A DNA stretch of 64,000 nt from Monoplex corrugatus (taxonomy: Eukaryota; Mollusca; Gastropoda; Littorinimorpha; Ranellidae), in assembly GCA_030674185.1 (NCBI GenBank), contig CM060307.1, forward strand, positions 36,605,901 through 36,669,900, written 5' to 3'. The notes below the pieces were generated by a model. The model was given only the letters and a program-made list of their open reading frames with translations, was not told the DNA's origin and did no database searches. Positions 11,062 to 23,345 of this stretch are shown in pieces (within the stretch, counting starts at the first letter, position 1; each line of letters begins with the position of its first letter). The position numbers and the translations under genes are program-made.

Positions 11062-11352
11062 TTTCCATAAAGCCATGAACTCAAGGGCTGATACATCGAG
11101 TTCAATCCCTGCCTGCAACGTAACAAACTGATCTGTTCTCGCTGCCCATCTTACAATGAATATCCCCATCACACTGGTGGTGTCAACGTAATGTTTCATA
11201 AGTTCCTCCCTCTCCCCGAGCCCATTTTAAGATCTTGCCAAAGCACAGGGCTTTGCGCAGGCTCAGGGAGTCTGCCAGATGATTGCTGACAGATCTGGAT
11301 GAAGCGCATAAGGAACTCTCCAAGTGAGGAAACTCTTGAACAAACCCCAAAC
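11062..11352 (+). mobile_element. SINE-A copy 3
   Basis: This is a plus-strand copy. It runs from ATGAACTCAAGG and the B box CGAGTTCAATCC, through the core CACTGGTGGTGTCAACG and GGGCTTTGCGCAGGCTCAGG, to a GAACAAACCCCAAAC tail. It is a well-preserved reference copy without microsatellite expansion. Confidence 0.85.
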
Positions 11353-12300
11353 ACTGTCTACATGGTCAGGCGACATCTAACGCGAATGTTGCCCCTTTTT
11401 CGTTGGTTTGGGTTTCTTTTTCCTTTTTCTTCTAGTTCCTGCCTGTTGCAATAGGATTTGATGGTCAGTGGAGTTGTAGCCAGTCATGTCTCCCGTCGCT
11501 CCACAGACAGAGGTGACACTGCTGTAAAGTATTCAGCTATCTGCTTGTTTTGACCACATGGGCAGGTTTGACCACATGGGCAGGTTGGTAAGGCGTCATG
11601 TATGACAAAATGTGACAGCTATTTAAAGTGGTAGTCTTCATTCTGACAGTCGCTAAATTGTAAATGTCTCAATTAAGGATAAAGGTAAGGAAATTACATC
11701 AGCTGCTTGACAAATACCATCATTACTGATACATTAAAATCTGCAAGCTACATTTTGACTGCTTTATCTTTTTTTTTCTTTTTCAATAAAGCATTCTCAT
11801 TTAAGACTAAACCCGAGGAAATTGCACTTATAGCCTGAAGGCAAATCGCTTAAAAGATTGCTGGCAAATTCTGATTTTTTTTTTCAATAACTCAGTCTCA
11901 AAATCCCAACTCAGTCTCCGAAATAAAATCAGTGCACCAAAATAACAATTATCATACAACGATCACAATTTACTGGAAAACTTTGAATCGAGTATCAAAT
12001 AATCCTCTTGTCGCTAGCAGAGCGCCATAGTGCAGAGTGTTAATACATCTAGTGGCAGGTACAGCGGGGGGACGAACGCCTGTAGGAGTCATTTATGACT
12101 GCCATGCCACTCTGACTGCTCGTCTGTCCCCGCTACATGACGACCCGCGATAATCCCTTTCTTCTGCACCCTCTTATTTCCTCCTTCTTTGACCTCCATC
12201 ACCTCCAATATCCCCATCCGCTCCAACTACCACCCTTCCCCTCCTTTATTATACACACACGCACTCTCGCATGCTTTCCAACGGTGAAGCTTCCGCTTTG
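11353..12300. other. No gene recognised
   Basis: Unassigned. A 19-bp tandem repeat, TTTGACCACATGGGCAGG, occurs twice at about 11548-11585. Confidence 0.5.
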
Positions 12301-12307
12301 ACCGGTG

Positions 12308-12323
12308 GTGTGTGTGTGTGTGT

Positions 12324-12408
<85 letters not shown>
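12308..12408. repeat. (GT)n
   Basis: About 49 GT units with one GG interruption. Confidence 0.95.
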
Positions 12409-12409
<1 letters not shown>

Positions 12410-12639
12410 TGATGTCTTGTGTATCGTCTAAACCTTCTCCCCTATTCCTGATGTCACCTATCATCTTACTTTTCTTGCAATTTATTCTCCTCGACTGATT
12501 CATCCGATTGCTCGTATTCCATTTCATCGTTAAGTCCACTGCCTTTACATCCTTTTTATCAATTTTTTTAACTTCATTTTCCCTTCACTTTTCTTCCACT
12601 TCCTGTATCCTTTTAGTCTATCACCCCTGATCCACCAAT

Positions 12640-13860
12640 TTCAGATTAATTCTTCTCTTCATCACCACCCTACCTCACCCTTCCATATATCCTTAAGTCA
12701 TCCCATATCCACCAATTCCCCATTAATTCCTTCTCTCAACACCCACCCCACCTAGTCATATTCCTTAACTCCTTGTCCCTCATTCCCATAGCCCTCGAGG
12801 TCCGTACCCTCAACACCCATAAACCCTTAACTTCCTTGTCCCTCATCCCATAGCCCTCAACGGTCACAACTCTCAACCCCATAGCCCATTAACTCCTTTG
12901 TCCCTCAATCCTCATAGCCCTCAACTGCTACAATTCTCAACCCCATAAACTCTTAACTCCTTTGTCGCTCAATCACCATCGCCCTCAATTCCGTTATTCT
13001 CAACCGCCATATTCTTAACCCCATTTTCCTCAAACCTCCCCAAGCGCCCTCAACCCCATAATTCCTCAACCCGCATACCCAACCAGCTCTATGTCCCTCG
13101 ATCTCCATATTCCTAAACCCCACTGTTCCTCTACCAACACGTTCCTCAACCTCCACGTCCTCACCCCCATTCCCCCAACTCTATATCCTCAACCTCCACG
13201 TCCTCAACCCCATATCCCCCAACTCTCATATTCCTCAACTTCCATGTCCCTCAGCCCCATATCCCCCAACTCTCATATTCCTCAACTTCCATGTCCCTCA
13301 ACACCCATATCCCCCAACTCTCATATCCCTCAACCTCCATGTCCATCAACCCCCACATCCCCCAACTCTCATATTCCTCAACCGCCACGTCCCTCAACAC
13401 CCATATCCCCCAACTCTCATATCCCTCAACCTCCATGTCCCTCAACATCCATATCCCCCAAGTCTCATATTCCTCAACCTCCATGTCCTTCAACACCCAT
13501 ATCCCCCAACTCTCATATCCTCAACCTCCATGTCCCTCAACACTCATATCCCCCAACTCTCATATCCCTCAACCTCCATGTCCCTCAACATCCATATCCC
13601 CCAACTCTCATATTCCTCAACCTCCATGTCCATCAGCCCTCATATCCCCCAACTCTCATATTCCTCAACCTCCATGTCCATCAGCCCTCATATCCCCCAA
13701 CTCTCATATTCCTCAACCTCCATGTCCATCAGCCCCCATATCCCCCAACTCTCATATTCCTCAACCTCCGAGTCCCTTAAGCTCCTTATCCCTCAAGCCC
13801 CTCCTTCCATTCTCCAACCCCCTTATCTCTCAATCCCCAGATCCCTCAACCTTTACTTTG
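12640..13860. repeat. Polypyrimidine minisatellite, 48-bp units
   Basis: The right part (13200-13790) consists of units CATATCCCCCAACTCTCATA, TTCCTCAACCTCCATGTCC and ATCAGCCCT, 48 bp long, with three almost identical units at 13640-13780. The left part (12700-13080) has looser units with CCCTCAACCCCATAGCCC. Because 48 is a multiple of 3 and the plus strand lacks A-rich stops, several frames stay open for about 230 codons with a 16-residue Pro/Ser/His-rich repeat. I treat this as non-coding. Confidence 0.85.
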
Positions 13861-14083
13861 GGCTATACTATTCCCTTCTTTGGTAGTCATTGTTTACCTC
13901 CCCTACCTCCCAATTTTCATTCTTTCTTTCTTATAACCTCGCATCATGCCCCGCTGGTATCTCCCACAAGATATCCATCTTGATGCTCCCTGCTCCTTTC
14001 TTCTCCTCCCTATAATTTTACCGTTGCCTTACAACACGGAACTCGCCCCTAGTGTCTTTAAGGCAAAGCAATTGTATACTTCA

Positions 14084-14108
14084 CACACACACACACACAC
14101 ACACACAC

Positions 14109-14180
<72 letters not shown>
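14084..14180. repeat. (CA)n
   Basis: About 47 CA units, one interruption, ending in (TA)4. Confidence 0.95.
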
Positions 14181-14185
<5 letters not shown>

Positions 14186-15440
14186 CTCTTCCGAAAATCT
14201 GCAGACACACCAGAGAAGTTCTATTTTTCTGACTATTTTTCTACCCACTTTTTTCTTTCTACGTTGCTTTATTCGTTTGACATTCCTCAACACAGACATA
14301 ACCGAGATTCAGTACTGCGACACACACACAGTCATCGTTAGGAAACCGAAACTCATTCATTGTTCTTTCTTCTTGGTCACTCCCAATTTCTGTGTGTGAC
14401 CTGAAACTTTAAGCGTCAGTGAATTAGTGAAAAAATTCGCTGTTCAGCGTCCGTAACATTTCGTTCAACTTAAGTGGTCTGAACATCATAGGAAAGGAAA
14501 TAAGGAAACAGGAAGCTTATGTGTCCACACACGCGTGCATTCACGCGCGCGTGCACACACACACACACACACATGCGAACACACATACACACGCACACAC
14601 AAACAGAGAAACGGTAGGAACCTATATTTCTCTGACTTAGTGCGATACACATACAGCCAAATATCCTCTCTCTCCTCTCTCTCTCTGTTCGGGGTGGGGT
14701 CTAATGCTACTATTGCTGAAGTATCCAGATCCCCCACCCCCTTCTTTACACCACACTCTCATGATAGTAGACCCTATTACTATTCTGTGAGTTACTTTTT
14801 TTCAAGCTCTCTCTCTCTCTTCTCTCCTCTCCGACCTAAGACTGTCTCCTTGACAGTCCATAGTGCTGTGCTGCTGCCATGTTGATGGATAGCCATTCTG
14901 GCAGTATCATCCTCCTGCACCACCACCATCATCCCCCTTCTCCTATGAGTACACCGTCATCACAGTATAGTTCCATAGAACAGAGGGAATGGACAGGGAC
15001 AGAAAGGGGAGAGCGAAGATTAACAGTAAGGAAGGGATGAAACGCAGAGAACGATAGGGAATGAGGGCTGTCTTCATAAAAATATGCTATTCAGTAGTAA
15101 TTACACAACATCTGTATGTTTTTCCGAGGTATTTACAACCAGTACTGCAGTATTATAACCAGTACTGAAGATGTAGTGGAAATACCTTTTTACCACTTGC
15201 TGATTTGTCGATCTATAAATCCATGCATCAGTTGATGCATGGAGTAAAACATCGGCAAATAAGACAGAAAGGGGAGGTGGGGGATCAAGTCAGTGTTCTC
15301 ATCATGTCATTTTATTTCATTTCTGGAAGGAAAAAAGATAAACTGAACTTAGCAAAATCGATCACATTTTCTAAAAGTGTGTTCTTATTTTTTGAACATT
15401 TGAGTATTCTATTGTAAGGCAATTTCAAATGTACGTTTTT
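14181..15440. other. No gene recognised
   Basis: Unassigned sequence with short CA, CACG and CT tracts (14540-14610, 14668-14685, 14808-14830). Confidence 0.5.
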
Positions 15441-15449
15441 CTGTTGAAC

Positions 15450-15452
<3 letters not shown>

Positions 15453-15536
<84 letters not shown>

Positions 15537-15540
15537 ACAT
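15453..15540. repeat. (CT)n(CA)n
   Basis: About 30 CT units joined directly to 14 CA units. Confidence 0.95.
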
Positions 15541-15698
15541 TTTACCAAATGCATGTACTTGACTATATGCGTTCAATCTTATAAAGAAGTGACCTGTAAA
15601 ACCTGTTCTCCCTAAAAATGAACATACAGCACCACTCCTAGAATCATGCTAACCACGAAACCAGTAAAATACTAGTGCTATGTTTTTCTTGGAGCGGT

Positions 15699-15772
<74 letters not shown>

Positions 15773-15786
15773 GGCGTGCGTGCGTG
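15699..15786. repeat. (GT)n(GC)n
   Basis: About 33 GT units, then GCGCGCGCGGGC and GTGC repeats. It lies about 30 bp from the tail of the LINE at 15814. Confidence 0.95.
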
Positions 15787-15813
15787 TTTTTGTACGCCAC
15801 ACATTATGGAATC

Positions 15814-16396
15814 AATGAATGAATGAATGAATGAAAATTTATATCGCGCAACAAAAATCTCCATGCTATAAAAGCATGCTCGCGGCGCACGGTGGGGGGG
15901 GGGGGGGGGGGAGGGGGGGGGGGGGCACAAAAACAATTCCACACAGCCTTTGCACCAACATTCATAAAGGCATTCAAGGTATTCACATTCAAATAAGCAA
16001 TCCCATACAACATTAGAAAAAGTGTGTCTTGAGACTAGATTTAAAGGATGAATGAGTCTTTTTCTCCCTGATGCTCATGGGAAGCATGTTCCACTTGGTA
16101 GGGGCAAGGTATTTAAATTCTCGCTGACCATATCTTTTGGTTTTAACATCCCTTGTCCCAGGAACATGAAGAAGAGACTTGGAAGCAGATCTCAGACTGC
16201 GAACAGGTTTATATTCAGAAAGAAGATCTTTAAGATAAGAAGGACTACTAGAGTTGAGTGCACGGTAGGTGATAGTTAGTAGTTTGTGATTGATGTGTTG
16301 TTGAACTGGGAGCCAGTGCAGATTCCGTAAGATGGGAGTTATGTGTTCAGTCTTCCTGCATCTAGAGATTACTCTGGCAGCAATGCCAAAATATCA
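15814..16396 (-). mobile_element. 5'-truncated L2/CR1-like LINE 3' end
   Basis: Minus-strand order: reverse-transcriptase C-terminal frame (16393-16013), a 3' UTR of about 180 bp containing a poly-C run of over 20 (G on the plus strand, 15893-15926), the motif TTGCGCGATATAAAT, and a terminal (ATTC)n tail at about 15814-15834. A simple-repeat tail after a GCGC-ATATAAAT motif is typical of L2-like elements. The 5' part is missing, as usual for target-primed insertions. Confidence 0.8.
16013..16393 (-). pseudogene. LINE reverse-transcriptase C-terminal frame
   Basis: A clean frame of 126 codons ends in TAA at 16013-16015 and has no start codon near its beginning, because the element is 5' truncated; a TGA lies just upstream. 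It contains KTEHITPILRNLHWLPV, INHKLLTITYRALNSSSP, SYLKDLLSEYKP, a GQREFKYLAPTKWNMLP segment and a final SSFKSSLKTHFF. These match the well-known HW(L)P..YRALN..P.YL..LL..Y.P..W..LP...SF...LKTHLF pattern of L2/CR1-like LINE polymerases. It lacks the catalytic core. The absence of stops suggests a fairly young insertion. Confidence 0.85.
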
Positions 16397-17939
16397 AACA
16401 AGTGTGTACGACAATTATGCAAACAAGCAACCACATTGAGAACTTCCAGCAGGTAAGAAAGGTTAAAGGTTTCAAATAACCCCGAACTAAGGATGAGTGA
16501 GGTGGTAGGGTAGTGGAGTGGCAGAGCCCTCAATTTTTCTAGGGCCCAGCATTATGAGGGTGGTGGCCATATTCTCAACCTACAGCAGGACCGTATTAAC
16601 ACTGTGACCACTACACACTGTCCACCCACGTCTACGTGACCAGCTGGACCACGGCATACGTCGACAACAGCCAGTGGCCAGGTTCAAAAGGCGGTCGCTG
16701 ACAGGTTTTTTTCATTAATCACTGGACTACTGGAGACCCCCGCTGCCTGGGCACCTTCAGGAATGTTATCATGGCCAAAAGTACAGGTACACCCTCATAC
16801 CCCACTACACCGCGCACGTACATTATTAACTTTCATTCCCTAACTCTATCCATCAAGCTTATACCAGCTTTCTGAGGGTAAACTACACTTATTTTCAAAC
16901 CTACCCACGCACATTCTGTTTTAAAGAGCAGTTTTGAGTAAAACGTATGGTCCAAATTTGCGTTAGTGCCCAGCATTTTTTTTAACACAGTACTGCCCCC
17001 CCCTCCCTCCCCCCCCCCAAAAAAAGTTTTCTTCAGCTTACCAAATTAGGGTTGTACGTTTTTATCTATTAATGTATCTAACTATGTTTGTATCTTATTT
17101 TAGCTTTATTACATAGGTTTTGTATCGTGTTACCATTTTTTACCGTTGAAAAATGAACATCAATCAATCAATCTTCACTATACCGTCATCAGACACATAG
17201 TCTCAACATAATCTGATACGGAAGTCTGAGAAGTTTTTGCAATTCAAACTTCGACAAGGACGTATCGGCCCTTTGTGGATATTACTGGTCATGGTGTTGG
17301 CTGTTTAAATGAATAAACAATACACATACAATTAAAAAAAAAAAAGGCTATTATATTCGTGCTTGTCGTGTCTTGCATTGTAAATTGAATACGCGTGTTC
17401 ATTGTATTTTCGACATTTTTTTTTCTTTAAATTTGTACGGTTTTGACCCCCTCTTCCGATCTTCCCTCTACCACCACCACCACCACCCTTTCTCCTGGCA
17501 ATTTCTCTTGAGTTCCGTGATTTATTTCGTTCTTGACAGTGGTGAGCGTTGACACCGTCTGACACCGAGTGAAATACAATCTGACCACAGGACATACGGT
17601 CAGTCTGAATCCACAGGCGTAAAAACATCCGAGAATAACAAACACACACTGAACACTGATTACTAGGTCCTTTAACCGCAATAGCGGCACGGAGGATAAC
17701 AGCAAATAAATGAAAATCCAACAGGATTATCATATAACATGAAGCAGAATGAACTCAGTTCAACATAAAAACGTACATCTGAAACTATCTTACGATAGAA
17801 TACTCAAGTGTTAAAAAAAAATAAGTACACAACTTTCGAAAATTTGACAGATTTTGTTAATTTCAATTTATCCTTTTTCCTTCCAGAAATGAAATGACAC
17901 AGTGAGACCACTGATTTGATCCCCCCCTCTCTCTCTTTC
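16397..17939. other. No gene recognised
   Basis: Unassigned, mostly non-repetitive sequence with poly-C/poly-A near 16996-17024 and (AATC)n at 17160. Confidence 0.5.
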
Positions 17940-18176
17940 ACACACACACACACGAACTTGTGTGTGTGTGTGTGTGGTGTTGTGTGTGTGTGTGTGTGTG
18001 GTTGTGTGTGTGTGTGTGTGTGCATGCTTGCGTGTGTGTGTGTGGTGCATGTTGCGTGTGCAGTGCTGGTGCGTGCGTGTGTGTGTGTGTGTAGTAGTGT
18101 GTTGTGTGTGTGTAAACACAGTACGCAAGGCCTCAGTGCTGACAGAACTCTCTCTCTCTCTCGTTCGTGTCTTCAC

Positions 18177-18207
<31 letters not shown>
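17940..18207. repeat. CA, interrupted GT and CT cluster
   Basis: Short CA, then GT with frequent GG, GC and AGT interruptions, then two CT tracts. Confidence 0.9.
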
Positions 18208-18208
<1 letters not shown>

Positions 18209-18500
18209 GCACGCAACCAACTACACACGCAGAAGAGTGTTTAAGAGCATGTCCCTCTCGCATAGTGCTAAAAATAGAACTGGAGGGCAGAAGCAGATAT
18301 CCCTTGAGTGACAACCATGAAAAAAGTCGAAGTAGATTATGGGAGCGTCTCTTGAGACCCCCCCAGCACTTCTTTCTCTTCCCTTCCGTTCACTAAAACT
18401 TCATTTCATGAGCAGACTTCTAAAGCCTTAACCTCTTCCACATTTTCCAAAAACTATTGAACCCTTCATCTCTCAACCTAATTTCCACAGTTTCCACACT

Positions 18501-19393
18501 TAACTCTTTCACTTCTCGCCCTTTCCTACTCAGCTTCTACATTAACTCTTTCACTTCTTCGCCCTATCTATCAGCTTCTTACATTTAACTCTTTCACTTC
18601 TTCGCCTTTCTATCAGCTTCTTACATTTAACTCTTTCACTTCTTCGCCCTTTCTATCAGCTTCTTATATTTAACTCTTTCACTTCTTCGCCCATCTATCA
18701 CCTTCTTACATTTAACTTTCACTTCTTCGCCCTGTCTATCACCTTCCTACATTTAACTCTTTCACTTCTTCGCCCAATCTATCAGCTTCCTACATTTAAC
18801 TCTTTCAATTCCTCACCCTATCTATCATCTCCTTACATTTAACTCTTTCACTTCCTCACCCTATCCACCAGCTTCTTACAATTAACTCTTTCATTTCTTC
18901 GCCCTATCTATCAGCTTCTTACATTTAACTCTTTCACTTCCTTACCCTATCCCCCAGCTTTTTACATTTAACTCTTTCATTTCTTCGCCCTATCCATCAG
19001 CTTCCTACAGTTAACTCTTTCACTTCCCCACCCTATCCGCCTGCTTCCTATATCAAACTTTTTCATTTCCTTAACCAATCTACTCGCTCCCTATATTTGA
19101 TTTGACTCCCACTTCCTCAATCTATCCATCAGCCTCCTACTTTTAACGCTTTCATTTACTCACCCTTTCCACCAGCTTCCTATATGTAACCCTTCCACTT
19201 TTATCCTATCCACTAGCTTTTGACAGTTAACACTTTCACCCCCTCACTCTATTCGGCATTAAAACAACCTTTTCATTCCCTCACCCTTCCCTCCAGTTTC
19301 ACCCTATCCACCAGCTTCCTACGTCTCTTTCATTCGCTTACTCTATTCAGCCCAAAGTTAATCCCTTCAATCCTTCTTCCAATCCCCCGCTTC
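18501..19393. repeat. 42-43-bp minisatellite resembling a TTAA foldback arm
   Basis: About 20 tandem units run head to tail. The typical unit starts TTAACTCTTTCACTTCTTCG, continues CCCTATCTATCAGCTTCTTA and ends CATT. Successive TTAA sites at 18542, 18585 and 18627 give a 42-43-bp period. The unit order (TTAAC, CTTT, ACTTCC, CACCCTATCCACCAGCTTCC) follows one inner arm of the TTAA foldback element. Units diverge toward the right end. No gene is present. Confidence 0.85.
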
Positions 19394-19506
19394 CCTCCAT
19401 CTCAATTCCAAGTGCGCTCTTCACCAAGTGCATAATACATAACGTGACTTTGCGCGAACGTTCCGTCACCCTGTCAGTTTTACTGTACAGGGCTGTCCAT
19501 GAGACG

Positions 19507-19509
<3 letters not shown>

Positions 19510-19592
<83 letters not shown>

Positions 19593-19657
19593 TGTGTGTG
19601 TGTGATCGCATGTGTGTGTGTGATCGCATGTGTGTGCGTGAGTGAGAGAAAGAGTGT

Positions 19658-19732
<75 letters not shown>

Positions 19733-19802
19733 AGACAGACAGACAGACAGACAGACAGAGACAGAGAGACAGAAAGAGTGAGAGAGACACAGAGAGAGCG
19801 AG
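19510..19802. repeat. GT, CG, GA, GACA compound
   Basis: About 37 GT units, two copies of GATCGCATGTGTGTGTGT-like sequence, (CG)6, GT, GA, (GACA)n. It directly borders the tail of SINE-A copy 4. Confidence 0.95.
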
Positions 19803-20100
19803 AGTCTGGAGTCTGCTCAAGATGGATTCCACGCACTCAAACAATTCCATATGCGTTCCACCCAAATGTGCCAACAATTATCTGGCAGACTCTCTGAGCC
19901 TGCGCAAAACGGCCCTATGCCCTGGCGACGTCTTGAAATGGGGAGAAGCGGGCTGATAGCGGACCTATGAAATACTAAGCTGACACCACCAGAATGACAG
20001 AAACATTAAGATGCGCAGCGAACAGACGAGTTTTTAATGTTGCGGGCTGTGACCGAACTCAAGATATCATATCATGAGTCTATGACTATATCGAAAGAAC
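19803..20100 (-). mobile_element. SINE-A copy 4
   Basis: This minus-strand copy matches the family over its whole length, including CCAGGGCATAGGGCCG, TTTTGCGCAGGCTCAG and TGGAACGCATATGG. The head-side B box is degenerate (TTGAGTTCGGTCAC). It abuts a (GA)n/(GACA)n tract at its 3' tail and another at its head. Confidence 0.85.
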
Positions 20101-20111
20101 CAACCATCGAG

Positions 20112-20113
20112 AG

Positions 20114-20155
<42 letters not shown>

Positions 20156-20295
20156 CAGAGAACAGAGAGAGAGAGACAGAGACAGAAAGACAGACAGAAA
20201 GACAGACAGACACAGACAGACTGAGTGTGCGTGTGTGGTGATGATATCCTGACTGTCAGCACAGCTCTCGCTCTCTCTCTCTCTCTCTCTCCCCC
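20112..20295. repeat. GA/GACA then CT tract
   Basis: GA-rich and GACA-rich DNA follows the head of SINE-A copy 4, and a short CT tract ends in poly-C. Confidence 0.9.
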
Positions 20296-20601
20296 CCACC
20301 AGTATTGGGACTTTTATCGATCATTTGGATGGTAGGCCACTGACTGTGGGGGCCGATGGGTGAGTGCACTTAAATCTGATTAAACTTTCATCCGACAAGT
20401 ACGGCCACATCACTCAACTTCCAAGCCGCTCACAACAGACGGATGGACGGATAGATAGATATATCTTGATATTGCTTGCCTCTCTCCCCTTCTCCTCCGA
20501 CCATCATCTTCCCCCTATTGTTGTATTCTCCCAATCCTGTTCCTCCTGGCGTGACGTTCAATAATCCTATTCCACGTTCTGAAGTCTTTTTTTTTCTGGG
20601 T

Positions 20602-20686
20602 CATGTGGCTGCGTTAGCTCAGCTGGTTAGAGCGGCACGCTGATAAAGGCAGGGGTCGGAGTTTCGAACTGCAAGCGAGCCACATG
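20602..20686 (+). pseudogene. tRNA-Ile-like pseudogene or SINE head
   Basis: A perfect 9-bp outer stem (CATGTGGCT with AGCCACATG) encloses a good A box (TTAGCTCAGCTGG) and a loop CTGATAA that would carry anticodon GAT (Ile). The B box is degenerate (GTTTCGAACT), and the anticodon and T stems do not pair. It lies about 85 bp upstream of a SINE-A copy on the same strand. It is either a decayed tRNA gene or the head of a tRNA-derived SINE; I favour the second because similar heads recur here. Confidence 0.55.
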
Positions 20687-20767
20687 TTGATTTTATTTCA
20701 TTTATCTACTTATTTATTTATCTATTTATATACTTATTTCTTACTTTGGGGAGGAAGGGTGGTAGTG

Positions 20768-21060
20768 GTGGTAGCAGGCTCTTTGATAAAGCAGTGGTCT
20801 CAAGAAATCATGCCTCGAGTTCAATTCCAATCCCCAACAGAAAAGTGGGTAGTGTTCAGTGGCTCCAGTCGGTGTCAGTGTTTTACTGCTCCTGTTCCCT
20901 TCCCCACTCCAAAGACTTTGCCAGCGCATAGGGGAATTGTTCAGGTTTAAGGAGCCTGCCTACCTTATAGCCGCAGGCAAATTTTGGTGGAGCGCATATG
21001 GAATTTTCCAACTGCCATGAATCCCTTATAAACAAAGTCCAAACGCAAAACCCAAACTCT
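20768..21060 (+). mobile_element. SINE-A copy 5
   Basis: This is a plus-strand copy with B box CGAGTTCAATTCC, core CAGTCGGTGTCAG, CCAGCGCATAGGGG and a well-kept GGTGGAGCGCATATGG block, ending in AAACAAAGTCCAAACGC. It is followed by poly-C and CA/T-rich simple sequence, and preceded by a tRNA-Ile-like sequence. Confidence 0.85.
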
Positions 21061-21391
21061 AGGCCATGTAACCCCCCCCCCCCCCCCACACACACACACT
21101 TTTTTTTTTCTTTTCTTTTTTTTTCTTTTTAACAACAATAACTTGATTATGGGCACAGGATTACATCTTAGATTACATTGTCAGCGTCGCACTCGGGATT
21201 CTAGAGCAAAAGGATCAAATGTCTTTGATTAGGAAAATCAGCCGTATCTATATCCCGAAGCAGAAGAAATAATAGAACATGCCGACACATTGCAAGTAAT
21301 GACTAAAACGTGAAGAAGAAAAAAAACAAAACAACGAAAAACAAAAGATCGAAGCATAGCGAACACGACACGTGTATTTTGGGCCAAATCC

Positions 21392-21515
<124 letters not shown>

Positions 21516-21682
21516 TGTTTCGTGCACACGCTGATGGAGACATTACGCCGTTTGGAAGCTAGTTATAGATATCACGTTTTTCTTTGAAAAATGACAAAAA
21601 TTCCACAGCTGCAGAATCAGAGAGACTGCACTGCCTGCCTGATGTCAAAGTCAATGGAAATATCACTTCAACAGGCCAGTTG

Positions 21683-21754
21683 TGTATGTGTGTGTGTGCG
21701 CGCGCGCGCGCGCGCGTGCTTGCGTGCGTGTGTGTGCGCGCGTGTGTGTGCGTT

Positions 21755-21791
<37 letters not shown>

Positions 21792-21862
21792 TACAGAGGG
21801 AGAGAGGGAGGAAGGGGGAAGGAGAGAAAGAGAGAGAGGGAGGGAGAGAGAGAGAGAGAGGC

Positions 21863-21928
<66 letters not shown>
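21683..21928. repeat. GT/CG/GA compound
   Basis: GT, then (CG)9, GT, and a long GA-rich block with GGGAG interruptions. Confidence 0.95.
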
Positions 21929-21929
<1 letters not shown>

Positions 21930-22199
21930 AAAAAGCTTTGGAACTTTACAAGAATCATTTTCAAGTATTTCATTCTTTTAAAAACTGCCGATCTTCTCCA
22001 TCATAATGCAAAAAATTCGTACATTTACATGTTCTAAAAAATCAACAGGACTGCTTACAGACAACTAACTTCACAAATGGGAACTGAGTAAATTTTACTT
22101 TTAGTATTAATACGTGTACTATTCTTCGTGTTCAGCAAAGTGGGCCACTCTCCGCAACATTTCCGAACATCAAAAACAGCAAACTGGGCTGCAACCGGA

Positions 22200-22410
22200 C
22201 AGACAGACAGACATCAAATAAATGTTTATGAAGGTTTAAAAATCTTGTTTGCCAACTATTTCAGGCAGGCAGGCATGTAAGGAAACATAATCTTTATAAA
22301 TGCTATTTCAGAGAGTCATAAAGAATTATAATCTCAATAAATGCTATTTCAAATATTTCAACCAGAGTCGTAAATAGTTATAATCTTGTGTGCATGTCAT
22401 TTCAGAACTC
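22200..22410. repeat. Three-copy degenerate repeat, about 50 bp
   Basis: AAATGCTATTTCA-like segments preceded by ATAATCT occur around 22290, 22332 and 22380, linked by GAGTCATAAAGAATT-like spacers. Confidence 0.55.
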
Positions 22411-23204
22411 CTGGAAGTAATCAGTTTGAGGTGGATGCGTCATCCTCGACACTGAAAAGGGGGAGTGGGGGTGGGGGAGGGGGCTTTAGAACCCAAACAG
22501 AGAAAAATGATTATAGAACAAATTTAATGCTGCTCTTTCAAAAAGTGCACTGCCGCCGGTTGGCTGCTGTTGGGGTATCGGTTGATATCGTTATTCTGTC
22601 CCTCTTCCCCAGTTTATCCCCCATCTCCCCAAAGCAACTTTAAAATGAATAGTTATTATTATTACACACACACACACGCACGCACACACACTCACACACA
22701 AATGCCCCCTCCTTCCTCTCTCTCTTTCAACCCTTTTCGCCAAACTTCACAGCGACTTTCACATCAGCAAAGCCAACAGAGAGACAGAATTTCACACAAG
22801 ACACAAGAGACAGACAACAGAATTTCACACAAGACACAAGAGACAGACTCAAGTCCTTTTAAAAAAAATCACAGACAGACAAGACATGGACGTACAACAC
22901 AAGTCACGGAAGACAGACACAGCCACAGACATACCAGACATGCAGACTGACAGATACAGACAGAATCTTCCACCCCTCCAAAGTTTAGCCAAGCAGACGA
23001 GGGTATAAAAGCGTTCTTTATCCTACAGCAACCAAGCAGACAAGCTCACGTTACGTATTCGAATCAATCTTGTTTCACGACAGCAAAAATCTAAAACTGC
23101 GAGGCCGTGTTTTTGCTGCCAGGCTAGGGCATGGAGAACATTAAAAAAAAATTTAAAAAAACATTCAAACATACACGTGTGCACGCATACACATCGGTAT
23201 AAGC

Positions 23205-23206
<2 letters not shown>
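22411..23206. other. No gene recognised
   Basis: Contains a 32-bp tandem duplication (AATTTCACACAAGACACAAG in both copies, 22787-22850) and scattered CAGACA words. Confidence 0.5.
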
Positions 23207-23271
<65 letters not shown>

Positions 23272-23345
23272 CTCTCTCTGTCTCTCTCAGGTGCGTACAC
23301 AAACACACACACAAGGACGTGCACGCTCAGCGCTCACACACACAC
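23207..23345. repeat. (CA)n with CT
   Basis: About 30 CA units, then CT, then interrupted CA. Confidence 0.95.

Noticed and set aside
13091..13983. Two overlapping frames of about 230 codons with Pro/Ser/His repeats
   Set aside because: They are read-through of a 48-bp polypyrimidine minisatellite that is open in several frames; there is no signal peptide or transcript evidence.
20602..20686. Functional tRNA-Ile gene
   Set aside because: Although the acceptor stem is perfect, the anticodon and T stems do not pair and the B box is mutated.
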